A DNA stretch of 64,000 nt from CAYLXN01 sp964388235 (GTDB taxonomy: Bacteria > Patescibacteriota > Saccharimonadia > Saccharimonadales > Saccharimonadaceae): assembly GCA_964388235.1 (NCBI GenBank), contig CAYLXN010000002.1, positions 1-64,000 on the forward strand, in the 5' to 3' direction. The notes beneath the pieces were generated by a model, which was given only the letters and a program-made list of their open reading frames with translations, was not told the DNA's origin and ran no database searches. The first letter of the stretch is position 1. Every line of letters begins with the position of its first letter. Made by a program: the position numbers and the translations under genes. Below are positions 26,432 to 33,802 of this stretch, one piece after another.

Positions 26432-27598
26432 TTATTGGCGAACTAGAACCAACAATTGTCGGCCAACGGCTTGATCGGGGCGGTGATAAACTAATTCTTG
26501 AGCGTCGTGATGCTCAAAATCGACGTATTTGAAGCCAAGCGAGGCTAGGTTGTCAGCAGTGATTGAATTTAAGTGAACGAAATTGCCGTTGGCTGCTTGC
26601 CAAGCTGGAATCGCTAAACACAGGTGAGTCTTGGGCTTGATTTGAATGGCTAAATTAGTCAAGAAATCGGTTAGTAATCGATCAACTTTAGCGCGTTCAG
26701 CTGTGATTTGCTCGGTCGTCGCTAGTTTTGCAAACGGTTGGCCGAGATAAATTTCACTAGCGACTAAGTTAATCGGTGGCTTCCAGTGATGAGTGGTGGC
26801 GTCACCGACTTCGAGAATCGGTTTTAGTTTTGGCTGGAGCCAGTTAAGATTGGCACGCGAATAATCAATCATTCGTGGCTCCAGGTCGGTGCCGTAAACG
26901 TCAAAACCCAGCAGGCTAGCTTCCTGCAAAATCACCCCAGTGCCGCAAAATGGATCAAGTAGTCGCCGTTGGTGTGGTGCGGTCGCGCCAGCCGCTAAAT
27001 TGATCATCATCTGAGCTAATTTGGGCGGTAGCATGCCAACGCGAGCATCGCGCTTCGGTCGCTCTCGATCGCGGCGAGTGTAGGCGTTGATGTCTTGCGA
27101 ACCGATCAGCCGTCCAACGTAAACCTGCTCAGCAGTTTCGACAATTATAATTTCTACTTTTTTGTCTGAACCGAGTTTATTGTGAAAAGTGGTGGCGGTC
27201 GACAAAACTAATTCTTGATTAGGTACTAGCCGCAAACTGAGCCGCTGGCGCTTGAAAAAGCCCTTGATTTTGAGGCCGATCAATTGCGCATCGCGCGGGC
27301 TGACTTTTGGGTTGTTGGTTTGCCAGCTGACACCGAGGGTTAATTTGCGAAAATCTTTAGATAATTGCCGCTGATAAAATTCAGCCACCGACTGGATGAT
27401 TTTAGTTTTAGATACATTAGCGAAATTAAAATCTAACTTGGCTAGCTTTTGGCTACCGCCAAGAGTGTCGATGTCGATATTATCAACATCGATCAGCGCC
27501 GCCGCGTCGGACAGCAGCTGAACTTTAGTCGCACCAAATCGACTTTCAAGTTCTACCAGTGACAGTTCAGGTTGCCGCCCCAAAATCGCAATAATCAT
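26432..27598 (-). CDS. SAM-dependent RNA methyltransferase, TRM11/TrmG10-like
   Basis: The 388-residue protein has a THUMP-like N-terminal region (~60-160), LIGSQDINAYTRRDRERPKRDARVGMLPPKLAQMMINLA (the D-x-R-P-x-R...PxLA signature of guanine-N2 methyltransferases), and the SAM-binding motif LLDPFCGTGVILQEA (~215-229). The catalytic motif IV, normally D/N-PP-Y or D-LPYG, is here SEIYLGQPFA, as in the Patescibacteria branch. The likely role is tRNA guanine methylation (position 10 in relatives). Flanked by an orphan gene and a 360-bp intergenic region; its own minus-strand start at 27598 has no obvious Shine-Dalgarno sequence. Confidence 0.8.
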   Translation of the reverse strand: MIIAILGRQPELSLVELESRFGATKVQLLSDAAALIDVDNIDIDTLGGSQKLAKLDFNFANVSKTKIIQSVAEFYQRQLSKDFRKLTLGVSWQTNNPKVSPRDAQLIGLKIKGFFKRQRLSLRLVPNQELVLSTATTFHNKLGSDKKVEIIIVETAEQVYVGRLIGSQDINAYTRRDRERPKRDARVGMLPPKLAQMMINLAAGATAPHQRRLLDPFCGTGVILQEASLLGFDVYGTDLEPRMIDYSRANLNWLQPKLKPILEVGDATTHHWKPPINLVASEIYLGQPFAKLATTEQITAERAKVDRLLTDFLTNLAIQIKPKTHLCLAIPAWQAANGNFVHLNSITADNLASLGFKYVDFEHHDAQELVYHRPDQAVGRQLLVLVRQ

Positions 27599-27824
27599 GA
27601 CTTTATTATATCACTATCAAATATTTATTTTTTATTATCCTAAGCAAACAGAGAGATGTTGTGTTGTCTTTTTAAACGCTCCATGCGGATTATCAAAAGG
27701 GATAATAGAATTATTGCTTAACTAATATAAATTTCATAAAAATAAGATTTTTTACAGAAAACTAATTTTTTATCTAGTTTATTTCCATATCGAGTGCTTT
27801 ATTTAATGAGTGTTTTAAGTGGAC

Positions 27825-27850
27825 AGGGAGACCTTGCGATTGGTCTCCCT
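27825..27850. other. Isolated hairpin upstream of xseA
   Basis: AGGGAGACC pairs perfectly with GGTCTCCCT around an 8-nt loop; a T run is nearly absent on both sides, so it is a weak terminator candidate. Confidence 0.45.
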
Positions 27851-27948
27851 TATCCCCTTAACAACCCCAATCCCTCTCAAGCGCTCAGACGTAAGTTGGT
27901 AGGGCGATTCCTTTGAAGGTAAACTTATAAAAAGCTAAACAGTGGTGT

Positions 27949-27954
27949 TATAAT
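27949..27954 (+). promoter_or_regulatory. -10 box of xseA, leaderless
   Basis: TATAAT ends 7 nt before the ATG at 27962; the gap has no ribosome-binding site. Confidence 0.65.
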
Positions 27955-27961
27955 TAAACTA

Positions 27962-29053
27962 ATGACTAATCAATCAATAATTTGGCAGCCGACCGATTTG
28001 CTGGCGGCGCTCAACCAGACGCTGGAATATGCTTATCCGGCGGTCGAAGTTGAGGGTGAAGTGGCCAGTTTTAAGGTCAATCAAAACAAATACGTTTTCT
28101 TCGATCTCAAGGACGATCAGTCGAGCTTGAGTTGTTTTATGAGTTTGTTTAAATTGTCGACCAAAGTCGAAGATGGTATGAAGGTCCGAGTGCAGGCGCG
28201 GCTGAAAATTACTAATTGGGGTAAATTTAGCCTGACGGTGGATCAAATTCAACCAATCGGCGAGGGTAATATCAAGAAAGCCCAGCAGTTGCAGCTTAAA
28301 AAATTAACCAAAGAAGGTTTATTTGATCCGAGTCGCAAGCAGATGTTGCCCGATAAAATTAAAAAAATTGGCCTGATTTCGTCCAAGCAAGCCGCGGGTT
28401 TTGCTGATTTTCAGCGAATTTTGTCGGATCGAGTGGGCGGGCTGGAGGTTTATTTCAAACATACACAAGTTCAGGGTTTGAGTGCGCCTGAGCAGATTGT
28501 GGCGGCGCTGGAGTTGCTTGATCAGAAGAATCTTGATGTGATCGCACTGGTGCGTGGTGGTGGCAGTGCGGACGACCTGGCTTGCTTCGATGATGAGCGA
28601 GTGGTGCGGGCGATTGCTGCTGCTCAGACGCCGATTATCACTGGCATTGGTCATGAAATCGATCAGACGTTGGCGGATCTGGCGGCTGATGTGATTGGTG
28701 CCACGCCGACCCATGTCGCCCAATTGTTGTCAATTGATCAACAGGCGATTATTGATGACGCACGGCGGACGGTCAATGCGATCCAGCAAACACTACTTGA
28801 GCAAATTAGTTATTCAATAGATTTTACAAAAAGTCAAATAGATAATCTTAAGCAAGATTTAGTTGATCGACTTGATCAGCGGCAATCACAACTCAAAATT
28901 GAAACCCAATTGATCGATTCCTACAACCCGCAATTGATTTTAGCGCGGGGCTACGCGGTGGTGCGTGGCTCGGTGGCGGTAGGCGAGTCGATTGCGATTG
29001 AGACAGCTAAACAATTAATAACCGCGGAGGTAAAAAATGTCCGAACCAAATAA
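27962..29053 (+). CDS. xseA: Exodeoxyribonuclease VII large subunit
   Basis: The 363 residues are somewhat shorter than typical (400-450). An N-terminal OB fold (VEGEVASFKVNQNKYVFFDLKD) is followed by the exonuclease core: IGLISSKQAAGFADF, ALVRGGGSADDLACFDDERVVRAIA and TGIGHEIDQTLADLAAD with TPTHVAQLL, then a coiled coil. It degrades single-stranded DNA with XseB. The 3' end overlaps xseB by 17 nt, coupling translation of the two subunits. Confidence 0.95.
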   Translation: MTNQSIIWQPTDLLAALNQTLEYAYPAVEVEGEVASFKVNQNKYVFFDLKDDQSSLSCFMSLFKLSTKVEDGMKVRVQARLKITNWGKFSLTVDQIQPIGEGNIKKAQQLQLKKLTKEGLFDPSRKQMLPDKIKKIGLISSKQAAGFADFQRILSDRVGGLEVYFKHTQVQGLSAPEQIVAALELLDQKNLDVIALVRGGGSADDLACFDDERVVRAIAAAQTPIITGIGHEIDQTLADLAADVIGATPTHVAQLLSIDQQAIIDDARRTVNAIQQTLLEQISYSIDFTKSQIDNLKQDLVDRLDQRQSQLKIETQLIDSYNPQLILARGYAVVRGSVAVGESIAIETAKQLITAEVKNVRTK

Positions 29054-29225
29054 AATTTCAATTGATGATCAACTAAAACAACTAGAAGAGCTGCTAAATT
29101 GGTTTAATGATGAACAGCAATTCAACTACGATCAAGCGCTGGAAAAATACCAGCAGGCCAAGAAAATTGCTCAAGAGATCGAGCAGCAATTAGCCGAATT
29201 AAAAAATAAATTAATCGAATTGTAA
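29037..29225 (+). CDS. xseB: Exodeoxyribonuclease VII small subunit
   Basis: The 62-residue protein has the XseB helical hairpin with SIDDQLKQLEELLNWF and ALEKYQQAKKIAQEIEQQL, matching the family length and pattern. It overlaps xseA and precedes the methyltransferase gene by 2 nt. GCGGAGG lies before its ATG, inside the end of xseA. Confidence 0.9.
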   Translation: MSEPNKISIDDQLKQLEELLNWFNDEQQFNYDQALEKYQQAKKIAQEIEQQLAELKNKLIEL

Positions 29226-29227
29226 AT

Positions 29228-29722
29228 ATGGGCTGGCTGATCGGAACTTTAGCGGTAGTGGCAGGTGCATTTTTGCTAAGTGTGCTGTTCGGGGCGCCGT
29301 ACGTGCCGACCCACAAAAAACAATTAATCAAATTGATTGGTCAGCTTGATTTATCGCTGGATGACGTGCTGGTTGATTGCGGGGCGGGCGATGGCTTGGT
29401 CGGACGAGCTTTTGCCAAGCATATCAAGCGAGCGGTTGGCTATGAAATCAACCCGTTTTTGGTGCTGATCGCTAAAATTGCCAACCGTAATTATCCCAAG
29501 AATAAAGTTAAATTGGCCGATTTTCGGCGAGCTAATTGGCCGATTGATACGACAGTAGTTTATTATTTTGGGGCGGCGTTTTACGCTCAGCAGCTGGTCG
29601 AAAAAGTCAAGGCACAGTCGCTGGAGCATCACCATCCGCTGACGATTATCAGCTATGGTTTTGAATTGCCAAATTTGGGCGAGCCGCAAATGATTGCTGG
29701 GTTTAATGTTTATCAAATTTAA
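29228..29722 (+). CDS. Membrane-anchored class I SAM methyltransferase
   Basis: The 164-residue protein starts with a single membrane helix (GWLIGTLAVVAGAFLLSVLF), followed by a Rossmann methyltransferase core with motif I VLVDCGAGDGLVGRAF (~53-68) and acidic loop GYEINPFLVLIAK. The rest of the fold is short, ending with ISYGFELPNL. It is tightly linked to xseB (2 nt), so it is likely in that operon, although the functional connection is unclear. The substrate cannot be deduced; similar anchored methyltransferases occur across Patescibacteria. Confidence 0.75.
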   Translation: MGWLIGTLAVVAGAFLLSVLFGAPYVPTHKKQLIKLIGQLDLSLDDVLVDCGAGDGLVGRAFAKHIKRAVGYEINPFLVLIAKIANRNYPKNKVKLADFRRANWPIDTTVVYYFGAAFYAQQLVEKVKAQSLEHHHPLTIISYGFELPNLGEPQMIAGFNVYQI

Positions 29723-29746
29723 CTTTACTTAATTGCCGCTGCCAGT

Positions 29747-29752
29747 TATAAT
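29747..29752 (+). promoter_or_regulatory. -10 box upstream of 29760, leaderless
   Basis: TATAAT ends 7 nt before ATG 29760, with TTTACT 17 nt upstream as a weak -35. This places the start at 29760 rather than at the GTG 29733, which lies inside the promoter. Confidence 0.65.
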
Positions 29753-29759
29753 GTTTGAC

Positions 29760-30416
29760 ATGAGCAACAAACAATTCTCTCAAAAATACCGTTCAGGAGT
29801 TACTACCTCAATGGTGCTAGCAATCTTATTTGGCTTTCTGAGCTTAGCATTTATGATTATTTCAATTATTATTTTTCTTCGGCACGCTGATTTGCAGACT
29901 AATTTTGATAATCGTCTGAACGAAGAAAAAGTTAATTATAAAAAAACAGTGCGAGATGAGTACGAAAAAGAATACACCGAGCGAGAAAAAACTCCATTTA
30001 AAGAATTTGTTGGTCCGATCGATTTGGGGCAGTTGAGGTTTTTTTATCCGAAAACTTGGAGTATGTATGTGGATAAATACAGCAATCCATATCAAGCTTA
30101 TCTCCATCCAAACTACGTACCGTCAGTCAAAGATACTACGGCTAGACACGCCTTGGTTGTTAGCATTAACAACAGAGATTACGATGCCTTGCTCAAGCCG
30201 CTAGCTAAGAAAATCGAAGAAGGCAGCATCAAACAAACGGCTTATTCAGTCAATGACACGGTTGGTTCTCTGCTAGAAGGCGAAATTGAGTCTAAGAAAC
30301 AAGGGATTGCGCTTTACCTAAAGATGCGGGACAAGACAATCATTCTTCAGGCAAATTCATTGAGTTTTAAAAACGATTTTCAGCAGCTGATCAAAACTAT
30401 CAAATTCGATAAATAG
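29760..30416 (+). CDS. Single-pass membrane protein with extracytoplasmic domain
   Basis: About 218 residues. A short cytosolic N-terminus is followed by a membrane helix (~18-42, SMVLAILFGFLSLAFMIISIIIFL), a charged coiled-coil stretch (~45-80) and a C-terminal alpha/beta domain (GQLRFFYPKTWSMYVDKY... to ...QQLIKTIKFDK) that has the look of PsbP/lipoprotein-type domains. I cannot assign a family confidently. It appears to be transcribed alone from a leaderless promoter; the histidine kinase 16 nt downstream has its own -10 box. Confidence 0.6.
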   Translation: MSNKQFSQKYRSGVTTSMVLAILFGFLSLAFMIISIIIFLRHADLQTNFDNRLNEEKVNYKKTVRDEYEKEYTEREKTPFKEFVGPIDLGQLRFFYPKTWSMYVDKYSNPYQAYLHPNYVPSVKDTTARHALVVSINNRDYDALLKPLAKKIEEGSIKQTAYSVNDTVGSLLEGEIESKKQGIALYLKMRDKTIILQANSLSFKNDFQQLIKTIKFDK

Positions 30417-30420
30417 TTGC

Positions 30421-30426
30421 TATAAT
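30421..30426 (+). promoter_or_regulatory. Extended -10 box of the histidine kinase gene, leaderless
   Basis: TGCTATAAT ends 6 nt before the GTG start at 30433 with no ribosome-binding site between. Confidence 0.65.
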
Positions 30427-30432
30427 TAAAGA

Positions 30433-31194
30433 GTGAATCAGAGGCAAGAAGCTTACGAAGAGGATTATTTGAATTGGCTAAATCGGCAGTTAATAACCGC
30501 TGGTTCGCCTGTGGTGACTTTGGCTCATGAGCTGAAATCGCCGCTGAGTTTGATTCGTCAATTGTCATTATTTACACAAAATCAAGACCTGTCTGCTAGC
30601 GAGCGGCAGATTTATCTGGATCAAATTCGAATGGTCAGCGAACAGTCACTGGATCTGGTGGCTAATTTATCAAAAATTTCTAATTTATCGCAACTGGAAC
30701 TTGATTTTAAGCCGATTAGCCCAGTTAGGGTTTGTCGGCAAGTCGAGTCGGATTTGGCTTTGATGCTGAAAATGAACCACAAAAAACTACAAATTAGCCA
30801 TGGCTATGGTAATTATCTGGCTTTGGCCGATTTTGATTGCACTCGAGTGGTAATTCGCCAATTTTGTGTTAATGCCATTAATTATGCCAATCAATCGTCG
30901 ACTATCAAGATCAGATTGCATCGCCATCGCAACCAGCAAGTTAGGATTGCGGTTCGAGATTTTGGACCGCGGTTACCGATCGAGGTTTGGCGATCGCTGA
31001 AGCGCCAGCAGCCAAGTTTGCTGGCTAAGCCAGTCAGCGGTCGGCCATTGGCTAGCGGCATCGGTCTTCTGATCGCCAATCAGTTTGCCAACAAAATGAA
31101 TTGTCAAATTGGAGCGATCTCGCATCGTGACGGTGCGACTTTCTATCTCGACCTACCTTTATCGAAGCAACTTAGTCTTCTGGATGTCGCTTAA
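30433..31194 (+). CDS. Soluble histidine kinase
   Basis: The 253-residue kinase starts at GTG. It lacks a membrane helix or sensor domain: the H-box VTLAHELKSPLSLIRQ appears at ~32, followed by the dimerisation helix, and an HATPase with N-box VNAINYA (~150), G1 VRDFGPRLP (~178) and G2 ASGIGLLIANQF (~208). The D-x-G-x-G of the G1 box is altered to DFGPRL, usual in such kinases. It shares the A of its stop with the ATG of the receiver gene. Without a sensor it probably takes signals through a partner; what it senses is unknown. Confidence 0.88.
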   Translation: MNQRQEAYEEDYLNWLNRQLITAGSPVVTLAHELKSPLSLIRQLSLFTQNQDLSASERQIYLDQIRMVSEQSLDLVANLSKISNLSQLELDFKPISPVRVCRQVESDLALMLKMNHKKLQISHGYGNYLALADFDCTRVVIRQFCVNAINYANQSSTIKIRLHRHRNQQVRIAVRDFGPRLPIEVWRSLKRQQPSLLAKPVSGRPLASGIGLLIANQFANKMNCQIGAISHRDGATFYLDLPLSKQLSLLDVA

Positions 31195-31568
31195 TGGCTG
31201 CTGCCCAAAAATACCTGTTGCTGGTCGATGATGATAAATTTTTTGGTCAGTTAATTTGCCGTCAGCTGGCGCCTGAATATCGAACCAAGCAAGTTTTTGA
31301 TGGTTATCAGGCAGTTGAAATTGTCGATCAGCAATTACCTGATTTGATTTTGCTGGATATTTTGATGCCAGCAGCAACTGGCTTTAGTCTGTTAAATGAA
31401 TTAATTTCTTACACCGATACTATGCGTATTCCGGTGATTATTGTTTCGAATACTGCTGATAATTTAAGCTTGTCAAATTTACAACATTTAGGCGTAGTGG
31501 CAATTTTTGATAAATCTAAATTGGTGATGTTAGATTTGCAGGCAGCAATTAAAACGGCTCTAGGTTAG
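31194..31568 (+). CDS. Single-domain response regulator (receiver only)
   Basis: The 124 residues form one CheY-like receiver: acidic pocket VDDDKF, phospho-acceptor Asp in LILLDILMP (~53), Ser in IIVSNT and Lys in IFDKSKL (~104). There is no output domain, so it must act through protein contact, as CheY does. Its start overlaps the stop of the histidine kinase gene, so they form a cognate pair. recO follows after 16 nt. Confidence 0.9.
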   Translation: MAAAQKYLLLVDDDKFFGQLICRQLAPEYRTKQVFDGYQAVEIVDQQLPDLILLDILMPAATGFSLLNELISYTDTMRIPVIIVSNTADNLSLSNLQHLGVVAIFDKSKLVMLDLQAAIKTALG

Positions 31569-31584
31569 ATAGAAAATTAAAAAT

Positions 31585-32271
31585 ATGGCAATGCAAAACC
31601 TCAAACGAACCCAAGCAATTATCATTAAGCGGACAAATTACAGCGAAGCCGATCGAATTTTACAGCTGATTACCCCTGAAGGGCTGGTGTCGGCGATTGC
31701 TAAAGGAGCTCGCAAGCAGAAAAGTAAATTAGCAGCGGGAATTGAGTTATTTAGCTTGAGCGACGTGGTGTTAGCTGGCTCAAAAACCAAATCTGGCCTG
31801 ATGCGTTTGCAGTCAGTGCGGCTGATCGAGCCGTTTTCGGGTATTTTGGCGCATTATGAGCGTTTGGAATTGGCGGCTTTGATAGTGCGCCAGATTCGGC
31901 GTCACATTCAGGATATTGACGACCAGGTTTGGTTTGAAGTGGCGCACCAGTGTTTGTTGGCTTTAAACGATCCGCAGGTTAGTCTAGTTTTGATTCAGGC
32001 GTGGTTTAATTTGCAATTGAGCGCGCTGACTGGTCAAGCGATAAATTTATCGATTGACAGCCAAGGCAAACCGCTTTCGCCAGATTGTCGTTACAATTAC
32101 GACGGCCTAAACAACGTCTTCGTTCACACGCCAGGCGGTCAAATTACTAGTGATCATCTCAAGGCTTTGCGACTATTGAGCCGGGTTAAATTGACCAAAT
32201 TAACCAAAGTGACTGGGCTTGACGAAGTTTTGCCGCCAGTGCTGACGATCAGTGCTAATTTCATTCATTGA
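31585..32271 (+). CDS. recO: DNA repair protein RecO
   Basis: The 228-residue protein has the RecO N-terminal OB fold (TQAIIIKRTNYSEADRILQLITPEGL, AKGARKQKSKLAAGIELF) and the helical C-terminal part with a Cys (SPDCRYNY) in place of the usual zinc ligand set. The zinc finger is degenerate, as in many RecO proteins. It loads RecA onto SSB-coated DNA in the RecFOR pathway. It is the last gene of this plus-strand block before the RNA-rich region. Confidence 0.9.
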   Translation: MAMQNLKRTQAIIIKRTNYSEADRILQLITPEGLVSAIAKGARKQKSKLAAGIELFSLSDVVLAGSKTKSGLMRLQSVRLIEPFSGILAHYERLELAALIVRQIRRHIQDIDDQVWFEVAHQCLLALNDPQVSLVLIQAWFNLQLSALTGQAINLSIDSQGKPLSPDCRYNYDGLNNVFVHTPGGQITSDHLKALRLLSRVKLTKLTKVTGLDEVLPPVLTISANFIH

Positions 32272-32273
32272 TC

Positions 32274-32963
32274 AAAAAAACCCCGTTCTCGGAAGAACGG
32301 GGGAAGCAAACTACTCGTTTATGGTAGGCGTAGTTTGATCCCACCAAGCAGCCAACTAATTAGTCAATCTGTAGAAGCTCAAGGCTAAGACAAAAAGCTA
32401 GATTAGTTAACTGCTGGGGTGAGATCAAGCGTAGTTTGCGATTTAATCAAATAAAAGTCTCATAAACAATTATCAGTGTAGGGCAATCAGCTACCGGACC
32501 AAACGTCCCTGTATAAGATAAAATCTTTGATTGTTAACTACTATTTAAATCGCTTGGCGTGGCTAAGTTTGGATTGAAGGACCACTACTTCAAATAACTC
32601 TGTTATCTTCCATGACTTGTCCTTGTTCAAGCTTAGTTCGCTCTTTAAAACTAAAGTCAATGTTTGTCGACCATTGTTTTTGTGAGCTATTTGTGGTGTT
32701 GATAGCTCTGGTTCAAACTAGCGAACAGGAAGCAGTTTATCTAAAACCGATCAAATTCCGCTACGGAACAAGCCGTAGAATGCCAATGGTTTTTAAAAAC
32801 TAGTGCCGCGTGAGCGGACAGGGTAACTTGCTAGACCAGAAACTACCAGTTTTGGTGTGTTTGTGTTTCTTTTTTGCCAAAACTGTGCCGTCTATTGTTA
32901 AACGATATGTAATTTACTTTTTAAGGTGCATTCACTGCTGTTGTTTCTGTGTCAGTGAATGTA
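32274..32963 (-). ncRNA. Candidate large structured non-coding RNA (~690 nt), unnamed
   Basis: The interval is bounded by a consensus minus-strand promoter and a strong minus-strand terminator and contains no convincing ORF on that strand. It has many self-complementary pieces: a 5' hairpin with GCATTCACTG/CAGTGAATG arms (32928-32962), CAGTTTTGG/CCAAAACTG (32847-32885), CTACGG/CCGTAG (~32760-32778), and a long imperfect 25-bp stem formed by 32345-32370 and 32403-32430. GCAAACTAC near 32437 can pair with GTAGTTTGC near 32306. I checked it against what I know of tmRNA, RNase P and SRP RNA and found no match: there is no T-arm/CCA end, no GAGGAAAGTCC core and no GGAA-loop domain. Confidence 0.6.
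32281..32302 (-). terminator. Strong intrinsic terminator of the minus-strand RNA
   Basis: CCCCGTTCT and AGAACGGGG form a 9-bp stem with a 4-nt loop. On the minus strand it is followed by seven T residues; on the plus strand there is no T run, so it serves the minus-strand transcript. Confidence 0.85.
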
Positions 32964-32969
32964 CGGTCT

Positions 32970-32998
32970 ATATTAGCATAAGCGTTTTGATTTGTCAA
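32970..32998 (-). promoter_or_regulatory. Consensus promoter of the large ncRNA (TTGACA - 17 - TAATAT)
   Basis: On the minus strand TTGACA (32998-32993) and TAATAT (32975-32970) are 17 nt apart, the ideal spacing, with TGC before the -10. Transcription should start near 32963. Confidence 0.8.
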
Positions 32999-33077
32999 CT
33001 GTTTTTTCATCTTTTTGTGATTTTGGGAAATTTAACAGAGTGACGATGTAGTAAATAAAACATTGTATAATAGTTTT

Positions 33078-33349
33078 AATTTTGTGAAAAGATTGTTTAA
33101 TATGTGAAAAAGGACGTGGAAAACTTGTGGATAGGAAAAACCTGGCTTGGGTTGTGGTTCGGATTCCAACTAACTGCTTTTCAGAGACGTTTGACTGCGC
33201 CCGTCGTCACGGGGCAGTCATCACTTCGCTTTCGGTTGTAACCTCAAGAGCCTCTGTCAGGCAGTTAGTTGGTCCAGTTATCTTCCAGAGACGTTTAAGC
33301 GCGCCCGCCGTTGAGATAGTTAGTTAAATTCAGAGAGGTGTGCGAAAAT
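33078..33349 (+). ncRNA. Second candidate structured RNA, strand uncertain
   Basis: This gene-free stretch has a 12-bp perfect stem (CCAACTAACTGC at 33166-33177 with GCAGTTAGTTGG at 33261-33272). It encloses an 11-bp hairpin with one bulge (33193-33219) and CAGAG/CTCTG pairing. The 11-mer CAGAGACGTTT occurs twice (33182-33192 and 33286-33296), each time followed by a GCGCCCG-like run. A TATAAT at 33066-33071 could start a plus-strand transcript, but its -35 is poor. A minus-strand origin, by readthrough beyond rpmA, is also possible. The family is not recognised. Confidence 0.4.
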
Positions 33350-33351
33350 AA

Positions 33352-33379
33352 AAAGAGCTACTCGCGAGAGCAGCTCTTT
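33352..33379. terminator. Terminator of rpmA
   Basis: AAAGAGCT and AGCTCTTT pair around a GC-rich loop that can fold further (CTCGCGAG). The minus-strand side has a long T run, so it terminates rpmA; it may also stop plus-strand transcription weakly. Confidence 0.75.
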
Positions 33380-33399
33380 AATTGGTAGTTATAAATTAA

Positions 33400-33672
33400 C
33401 TATTTGACGGTAACTTGAGTCCGAGGCAAGCTTTTGCCGGTAAAGTTGGTCTTTTTAACTTTTTTGTACTCGACAATTCCGTCTTTGGCGGCATGAATGG
33501 TGTAGTCGCGGCTAGTGTAAGTGCCTTCACCAGCGATTTTGGTTGAGCCTGTTTGGCGAACTAAAACTTCACCAGCGTTGACTTTTTGACCGCCGAAGCG
33601 CTTTACACCGAGGCGTTGCCCAGGGCTGTTGTGGATATTTTTGCTTGATCCACCAGATTTAACGGTTGACAT
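33400..33672 (-). CDS. rpmA: 50S ribosomal protein L27
   Basis: The 90-residue protein contains the L27 core GGSSKN...QRLGVKRFGGQKVNAGEVLVRQTGS and the C-terminal beta domain DYTIHAAKDGIVEYKK. It sits at the peptidyl-transferase centre of the large subunit. GGAGA precedes the ATG. L27 is usually next to L21 (rplU), which is not in this window, so the operon is broken here. It is the only housekeeping gene transcribed leftward in the first 48 kb. Confidence 0.95.
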   Translation of the reverse strand: MSTVKSGGSSKNIHNSPGQRLGVKRFGGQKVNAGEVLVRQTGSTKIAGEGTYTSRDYTIHAAKDGIVEYKKVKKTNFTGKSLPRTQVTVK

Positions 33673-33771
33673 CTAATAATCTCCTTTGTTGTTTAATAAA
33701 TAAAATTAACTCACGTTATTGTACACCAATTGCTAGTTTTGGTCAAGGTGAAAGCTTGTGGAAAATAAAAA

Positions 33772-33794
33772 AGCTTCAGCGGAATGCTGAAGCT
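33772..33794 (-). terminator. Terminator of the gapped orphan gene
   Basis: AGCTTCAGC and GCTGAAGCT form a 9-bp stem with a 5-nt loop, followed on the minus strand by a T-rich run. Confidence 0.8.
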
Positions 33795-33802
33795 CAGGAG
33801 TG

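Larger units (their letters stand above)
27599..27961. other. 363-bp intergenic region
   Basis: The region separates divergent genes. It is AT-rich in its first half, contains one strong 9-bp hairpin (27825-27850) and the xseA -10 box at its end. I see no tRNA, no ORF with a ribosome-binding site and no repeat. Confidence 0.6.

Noticed and set aside
32280..32480. Possible tmRNA, because a GCAAACTACGCTTGA-like tag appears on the minus strand
   Set aside because: The frame would give only a four-residue tag, and no tRNA-like acceptor, T-arm or CCA-type 3' end is present; the word is explained by pairing with GTAGTTTGC nearby.
33100..33145. oriC-like cluster of DnaA boxes (TGTGGATAG, GTGGAAAA, TGTGAAAA)
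   Set aside because: Only one word is close to consensus, there is no dnaA or dnaN nearby, and gene orientation points to a terminus side rather than an origin.
32612..33327. Short plus-strand ORFs of 60-77 codons
   Set aside because: They have no ribosome-binding sites, cysteine-rich random-looking translations, and overlap the structured RNA signals.
33100..33345. RNase P RNA or tmRNA in the folded element beside rpmA
   Set aside because: GGAAAAACC resembles the RNase P core only superficially, and the matching 3' core (ACAGAA...GGCTTA) is missing; GGTTCGGATTCC is not closed by a proper T-stem.
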